Of a stretch of DNA of 64,000 nt, positions 58,878 through 64,000 are shown piece after piece (within the stretch, counting starts at the first letter, position 1; every line of letters begins with the position of its first letter). The notes under the pieces were generated by a model. The model did not search any database. It saw only the letters and a list, made by a program, of their open reading frames with translations, and was not told the origin of the DNA. The position numbers were made by a program, and so were the translations under genes. Source of the DNA: Naegleria lovaniensis (taxonomy: Eukaryota > Heterolobosea > Eutetramitea > Acrasida > Naegleriidae); assembly GCF_003324165.1 (NCBI RefSeq), contig NW_025407844.1, forward strand, positions 1 to 64,000, in the 5' to 3' direction.

Positions 58878-60552
58878 TTATTTACGAGATTTGTAAATTT
58901 TTGGTTTGCCAGAAAATGCAGGAACACTTGGAAGATCATCCACTCTAAATTGAAATCGTCCCTCAGTTTGAATACCTCCAGAGCTGTCCAAAGTGGGTGA
59001 CTCCACAGGTGGAGGAGTTGAAACTGGTTGCTTTGGTGGTGGAGGAGGTCTCTTCTCTATTCCAGCATTTGATGTTCTCGGAGGAGGTGTGACTGTTGCA
59101 GTTGTTGGTGATGTTGTAGTGTTGTTGTTGGCATTCACTCCTATCGAGGATGATTTTGGTGGCAACGAAGGAGGTGATGTTCCTTTTGATGGGAGAGGAG
59201 GAGGATTTCTTCGCCCACCTTGTGGCACAGGAGGAGGTGCTCTTCTTCCGGTTCCATTTGCGTCTGTGGCTGATGTTGTTGAGTTCGTGTTCACAGTAGG
59301 TGGTGGCTGTGTAGCTGTTGAGCTGGGTCTAACAGGTGGCGGAGAGCTTCTCACAGGTGGTTGCTGAGATGTTGCCGTAGCTGTTGATGTGGTAACACCT
59401 CCCGAATTTGTTCTACTCATTGGTGGTGGTGGAGTGGACCTTACAGGAGGCTGTGTAGATGCTGTTGAATTGAATGATGATGTAGTGGTCGTTGTTGAGC
59501 CCATGCCTCCCTTTGAAGTTGGCACCGATGGAGGAAAGCCACCTGATCTTGATGGAGGAACGGATGGAGGTTGTGAAGAGGGTTCTCTGGGTGGAGGGTT
59601 ACGTTGTGGTAAACTTGGACGTGTGGGTGGCTGTACACTATTGCTGCTGCTGTTAATACTACTTGTGGTTGCTGTTGTTGATGGTGTGGTTCGGGTGGGT
59701 GGAACTGTTGGAGGTGTTCTCTTGGGTGGCGACGACATATTTGAAGAGCTCGTATTGGCACTAGTTGCTGAAGCATTACTGCTTGTATTGGCCGATGATC
59801 CAAGACCTTGTCTCTTCTTGAGAATTTCATCCATCATGGGATTTCCAGTTGGAACACTGTTGTGATATTGTCAGAAAAGAAGGATCAATGACCATGTTGA
59901 GTAACAAATTCATGTCGTGTTTCCACGGAAGTGTATCGTCATGGTGTTAATACCATCGTTTGCATCATACGCCAGTGTAATGTCGTCATGATAACAACAT
60001 TGACGAGTGGAATTGATAATTATCAAAATGGAAGTTAAAAATCATCGTTGTCCAAATCAATCATCGGTGATTCAATCATCATCACCATGACGAGTGGAAT
60101 GTATTAATTCACATCATGTTTGTTTCATGATGATTGTTGTTGATGATTCAATATAGGTTGACGTAGGTACGATTATTATTATCATAACCAGGGAGAGTCA
60201 TGTGATTAGGGTAAATAAAAGGATTAATGATGATGATGTATCAACAAAAACTCGTTTCAATGAAACACAACAAACCGTAAACATACAAGCTTGGTTTTGG
60301 TTGGGCATTGGCAGTACTCGATGCCGAGGATGTGGAAGGCTTCTTTGGAGCATTAGGATCAACCACTTTTCCAACAACATCTCCAGTCTTTTCCTTCTTC
60401 TCACTTTCTGGTACCTTCTTCAACTTTTGTCCTTTACGGATCGAGGATAATAAATCACCTCTTCCTGCAGTATCCACGTTTGGAGGTGGAGTATTGGAAA
60501 CAGTTACTTTAGGAGGGGGAACGTTAACTGGTGGAGGTGGTGGAGGAGGCAT
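58878..60552 (-). CDS. Verprolin/WIP-like proline-rich WH2 protein
   Basis: Exons 60552-60287 and 59856-58878 (430-nt intron) encode 414 residues. The N terminus is poly-proline (MPPPPPPPVNVPPPK), followed by a WH2 actin-monomer-binding motif (GDLLSSIRKGQKLKKV). A long Pro/Ser/Thr-rich region with many PPxP profilin/SH3-type sites comes next. The last residues, GRFQFRVDDLPSVPAFSGKP followed by KIYKSRK, resemble the WASP-binding end of WIP/verprolin. In other organisms such proteins stabilise WASP and link it to Arp2/3-driven actin assembly. The splice rejoins PSFVPTGNPMMDEILKKRQG. The frame is intact. Confidence 0.82.
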
Positions 60553-60847
60553 TGGATTATTGTTGATTGAAATATTGGGTGTAGTTTAATGGATGAATGA
60601 ATAATTCTAATCCACAACAAAATCTGTGATGATGGTGATGAACGGAAAAACGAGAAACTCTCTACTACTGTAAAAACGTAGTGGTGTGGTGGTAGTGATG
60701 ATGGAACAATGAAGGAAATAAAAATCTGAATTGCAAAAAACTCTTCAAAAAACGAATGGGAAGAAGAGCTGTTCTGTTGATATTTTTTTTGCTTGTGCTC
60801 CTTTCCTTTGTTTATAATTCCAAGTGGTGTGCAATTTATGTGTGATG

Positions 60848-61648
60848 TTACTTTCTAATCATTTCACCAGAGTCTGTAGCATCATAATCTTCATTAAAAG
60901 TGGCATTGCTCTCAGAGGTAGAGTTGAGACGAGTGCCCCTTAGTGAACGTTGTTGCTCTGTCGTTTCATAATACTTGATGGCTCTCTTTGAATCGACATA
61001 GTTCATAACTCGTTGCATAATTTCTGAATCTCTCCATCGTTCTGGTAGCTTTTCTTTCCATTCTGCACTCTTCTTGTCTTGCTCAGTAGCAATCAACCAA
61101 TTATAGAGGTCACTGTCATGCTCACACAATAAATCATAAAATTCTTCCAATTCCTTCCAATCATTCATGCTTGGAATGTGTTCTCTGGCAAATCCTCCAA
61201 GAAAGAGCTCAGTTTCTACTCGACCTCTATTTCTGCAATACATTAAAATACGACGTTTGATATTATTCATAAAGTTTTCTTGTTCTTGTTTGGTCATTTC
61301 ATTGAGTGCTTTTCCATCCTTGTTTGCCTTTGCTAAAATTTCATGAAAATAGGGTGGACGAAAATCAGGAATGGATTTAATAATTTCTTCGTCTGTGAGA
61401 TGAGATTCGGCAGTCTCAGAGACAGCTTCGGAAGCTTCATCATCCTCTTGTTGATTCTTTAAATCCGAAAAACGAGAAGGAGAGGTAGAAAAATATCTTG
61501 TTGATTGCACTTGATGATGGAATGGATGATGATGACCGTTAATCATTACAATTAAAGAGGATGATGATCCGTTCCGAGCAGGTAATATTTGAAGGCCTTG
61601 TCGGATGCAAGAAACACGTTTGAAAAGGGTTAAGCCAAATTTGTTCAT
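60848..61648 (-). CDS. SDHAF2: Succinate dehydrogenase assembly factor 2 (SDH5), mitochondrial
   Basis: A 266-residue single-exon protein. The basic, Ser-rich N terminus (MNKFGLTLFKRVSCIRQGLQ, then RYFSTSPSRFSDL) looks like a mitochondrial presequence. The central core matches the SDH5/SdhE fold, which helps attach FAD covalently to the SDH flavoprotein: IKRRILMYCRNRGRVETELF with the key RGxxE, then LGGFAREHIPSMNDWKELEE, FYDLLCEHDSDLYNWL. C- and N-terminal extensions make it longer than human SDHAF2 (166 residues). The enzyme it serves works next to succinyl-CoA ligase, whose alpha subunit is also encoded in this window. Confidence 0.88.
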   Translation of the reverse strand: MNKFGLTLFKRVSCIRQGLQILPARNGSSSSLIVMINGHHHPFHHQVQSTRYFSTSPSRFSDLKNQQEDDEASEAVSETAESHLTDEEIIKSIPDFRPPYFHEILAKANKDGKALNEMTKQEQENFMNNIKRRILMYCRNRGRVETELFLGGFAREHIPSMNDWKELEEFYDLLCEHDSDLYNWLIATEQDKKSAEWKEKLPERWRDSEIMQRVMNYVDSKRAIKYYETTEQQRSLRGTRLNSTSESNATFNEDYDATDSGEMIRK

Positions 61649-61706
61649 TTTTTAATTGTTTAAAGAGCCTTCAATCAATACTGGGAAAATGAACAGGAAT
61701 TATTAT

Positions 61707-64000
61707 TTAATGAAGTATGGAAGAAGGATTGTTTGGAGTTTTAGGTAGTGGTCTTGGAGCTCGACTGTATGTTCTTTGTGGTTTCAAATATTCGTCACCA
61801 CTGCTTGATCTAGTTTGTGCTGCGTCCTCAACGTGTTGCTTCCTCTCCAAGTTTCGACTTGAATGAGTGCTTGAAACATCATCGAGAATGACACACGAGC
61901 TCTCAGTAAGGACAGGCTCTCCTATGATGGTCATTGGTGGTCTTTCTAATAAAGTTATTAAATGGGTCATGCTGCTATTCAGCTCATTCATTGTAGGATT
62001 GGATTGATCATGCATGTCATGACGGTCCATTGTGTGTGGTTGAATAGGTGATGGTAAATCCTTTTCTTGTGGTTCCTCAGTGATAGTAGTTATGTTGGAT
62101 GAAGGTCTCACCTCTCCTGAAGTTTGATTCATGGTAGGGCGATCAAACGACGAAGAATTTGTTGTGGAATCCCTTGACGAATGTGAAGGTGAAAATTTGT
62201 CAAACAATACTTGAAAACCTTCTCCAACTTTTTTCCCAATAATGCTCAATCGTTTTCTGGCTCTCGATGGTGACGATGTTGATATGGTGGCTGCATGTCG
62301 AGAAATGACTGGAGTTGATACAGATGCTGCATATGGAGAAGCTGAGAAGTGTTCATGATGATCGTGATGTGAATTGATAAACGAGACTGATCTTCTCTTA
62401 GGTGAAGTAATTTGCTCCTCAATTCCTGAAAATCGTTTCATCATAATTTGTCCATACATGAGTGAGACTCCAATATCAAAAAGGTGAAGCGTATTAAACA
62501 TATTTTTCATGTCACAACATCCTAGAAATGCTTTAAAGCATTGTAATTGTTGTGCAGTTTCTGTTGCTTGTATGTAAGAAACAGGTTTAGGTGGAAGAGT
62601 TGGATTTTTCTTCTTCTTCTTTTTCAATGACAATGCTGTAAGGTGTTTTAAATTCCGTTCTGCAATGTCACGTTTCAGTCCAATGAGTGCCAATGTGGAT
62701 TTTGGAAAATGTGCATCTCTTACTTTGCGTAATTCCTTGAAATATTCATTCGTTTCACTGGGTAGAGTATTGGGATTGGACATGTCAAAACAATATAAAA
62801 ACAAGTCTACTTTCTTTTTGGATTGTCTCAAAATTTTTGCATTATCCGAATACTTTTCATTGATGGATTGAAATTTTTGAGGAGTTTTGTATTGCGTTGG
62901 AATGATTTGAGGAGTGTCATGAATAATGAGTTCAATTCGCTCACCTGTGAGTAAATAATATGGATGACAATACGTGCTCACTTTTTCAGTGGGTGAATAT
63001 TCTGTATGTTGTACCGGCATGGTATGGCCAAAGATGGAATCTATAAAGGTTGATTTTCCAACCCCCACTTCACCAACCACTGCAATTCTGAATATTTTCC
63101 TGCGAGTTTTTCTCTTGACGCTTGTCACAAGCTTTGTAAAGGAGCCAACATTTGGATCGTACTCAGATGGAAGAGGTTGAATAACCATGGATGAAACGTC
63201 ATTGTGTGGTTGTTGTTGATGAATGTGACCAAGGAATGTGTGTGCAGAATATTCTGAAATGGTATGACGTGTTGAGGTATGAGACGCCGCATCTGTCATA
63301 CTCATGCGATGCTGTGTAGGAGTTGTTGTCGTCTGAAAGCTATTTGCATTTCGTGCAGGTGAATTCATTGAGTCATGATTCGTTGTTGACTGAGAAGAAT
63401 TTAATTCTGCTGTCGTGTTAGAGGGTTCATGATGTGTTGCTGATGAAAGGATCGAGTTAGAAGAAGAATGATTCTGTTGTTGTTGCTGTTGTTGTGACTC
63501 AGAGTTCATATTATCATGTTGATAGGAACAAGCATGATGATGATGTGACATCATGTTAGGATCCACTAATCCTGAATAAACCTCCACAATACTTCTTCTG
63601 GCCAACGTTGCTGAAGTCAATGGAGCAGAATCATTCAATCGCCAACTTCTTCTCTCAAACATTCGACCCGAATTGGATGAGAATGATCCTCTCGTATCAC
63701 TAAGGGTTGTGCTTAATCGAGAAGAAGTTGTTGTGGTGTAACTGGTCGTTGTGGACCTTCTCTCTCCGTTCATGGACGATGAAGAAGAATCCGATGTTCT
63801 ATTCGCCGATGCCACACTCGAAACACTTGTTCTTTCATTCTGCTGCTGCTGTTGTTGTTGATGTTGTGAGGACGAGAATTTCATCATCAATATGGCCATC
63901 ACTCGATCCATTTGATCCTCAATCATGGCATTGGACAACAAGTGAGGAAATCTCTTCAAATGTATCTCGTTAATGATCCTCAAACAGGTCCATGAAATGG
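61707..64000 (-). CDS. Ras-like small GTPase domain protein with long disordered arms, 5' end possibly outside the window
   Basis: At least 758 residues. The N-terminal 270 residues are Ser/Thr/Gln/His-rich low complexity. The G domain follows with a good P-loop (IAVVGEVGVGKSTFIDSIFG), switch II region HDTPQIIP, a Ras-like hydrophobic strand (VDLFLYCFDMSNP), the position of NKxD filled by GLKRD, and QATE at G5. A Lys-rich insertion (KKKKKKNP) splits G4 and G5. The switch II DxxG is DTPQ, so GTP hydrolysis may differ from Ras. A Ser-rich tail follows. The frame is open to the window edge; a possible start inside is ATG 63926 (MIEDQMDRVM). Confidence 0.75.
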   Translation of the reverse strand, partial: ISWTCLRIINEIHLKRFPHLLSNAMIEDQMDRVMAILMMKFSSSQHQQQQQQQNERTSVSSVASANRTSDSSSSSMNGERRSTTTSYTTTTSSRLSTTLSDTRGSFSSNSGRMFERRSWRLNDSAPLTSATLARRSIVEVYSGLVDPNMMSHHHHACSYQHDNMNSESQQQQQQQNHSSSNSILSSATHHEPSNTTAELNSSQSTTNHDSMNSPARNANSFQTTTTPTQHRMSMTDAASHTSTRHTISEYSAHTFLGHIHQQQPHNDVSSMVIQPLPSEYDPNVGSFTKLVTSVKRKTRRKIFRIAVVGEVGVGKSTFIDSIFGHTMPVQHTEYSPTEKVSTYCHPYYLLTGERIELIIHDTPQIIPTQYKTPQKFQSINEKYSDNAKILRQSKKKVDLFLYCFDMSNPNTLPSETNEYFKELRKVRDAHFPKSTLALIGLKRDIAERNLKHLTALSLKKKKKKNPTLPPKPVSYIQATETAQQLQCFKAFLGCCDMKNMFNTLHLFDIGVSLMYGQIMMKRFSGIEEQITSPKRRSVSFINSHHDHHEHFSASPYAASVSTPVISRHAATISTSSPSRARKRLSIIGKKVGEGFQVLFDKFSPSHSSRDSTTNSSSFDRPTMNQTSGEVRPSSNITTITEEPQEKDLPSPIQPHTMDRHDMHDQSNPTMNELNSSMTHLITLLERPPMTIIGEPVLTESSCVILDDVSSTHSSRNLERKQHVEDAAQTRSSSGDEYLKPQRTYSRAPRPLPKTPNNPSSILH

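Noticed and set aside
58993-59865. Gly-rich plus-strand frames
   Set aside because: Antisense of the proline-rich verprolin-like gene.

Overview
This window is nuclear DNA of a free-living protist, most likely a heterolobosean amoeboflagellate of the Naegleria type. The DNA is AT-rich and gene-dense. Genes carry a few short GT-AG introns (about 50-430 nt, donors GTAAG/GTATG/GTGAG). The gene content is eukaryotic: autophagy protein, forkhead factor, mitochondrial succinyl-CoA ligase and SDH assembly factor, CH/PH cytoskeletal proteins, and a verprolin-like protein. It also has features typical of Naegleria-like genomes: a secreted OpuAC-type protein, kinase-AAA-GAF-cyclase fusions and DUF4116 kinases. 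The genus is inferred from style and content, not proven.

Layout. 0-11 kb: 5' part of an OpuAC-like secreted protein (-), a giant kinase/AAA/GAF/cyclase sensor (+) and a Na+/H+ exchanger (+). 11-22.5 kb: a histidine phosphatase (-), a Sec63-like J protein (-), a seven-helix receptor (+), a small unknown protein (-), succinyl-CoA ligase alpha (-) and a pseudokinase (-). 23-26.2 kb: two tandem B-box/SPRY genes (+), followed by gene debris (an alpha/beta-hydrolase piece and an NHL-repeat piece). 27-42 kb: a BTB protein (+), then a minus-strand run of a DUF4116 kinase, a large unknown protein, an acid lipase, ATG5 and an FHA-forkhead factor. 42.8-46.2 kb: a multi-PH/beta-helix protein (+). 46.2-50.3 kb: three more B-box/SPRY copies, two of them clearly broken. 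50.5-56.4 kb: a candidate DNA transposon with a tnp2/KDZ-like transposase and a divergent BEN-like gene, bounded by short inverted repeats and an apparent 5-bp target duplication. 56.4-64 kb: a CH-CH-PH protein (+), a WIP/verprolin-like protein (-), SDHAF2 (-) and a Ras-like GTPase (-, running off the window).

Shared roles. Succinyl-CoA ligase alpha and SDHAF2 both serve the TCA cycle. The CH-CH-PH, verprolin-like and PH proteins point to actin and membrane dynamics. ATG5 and the acid lipase belong to the autophagy/lysosome route. The sensor cyclase, receptor, kinases and GTPase are signalling parts.

A recurring feature is that otherwise well-preserved genes are broken by isolated one-base frameshifts, several at homopolymers. 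I read most of these as residual assembly indels. The B-box copies with stops, deletions or missing 5' halves look like true pseudogenes. Exon borders were placed by hand from splice signals and reading frame and have not been checked against RNA.
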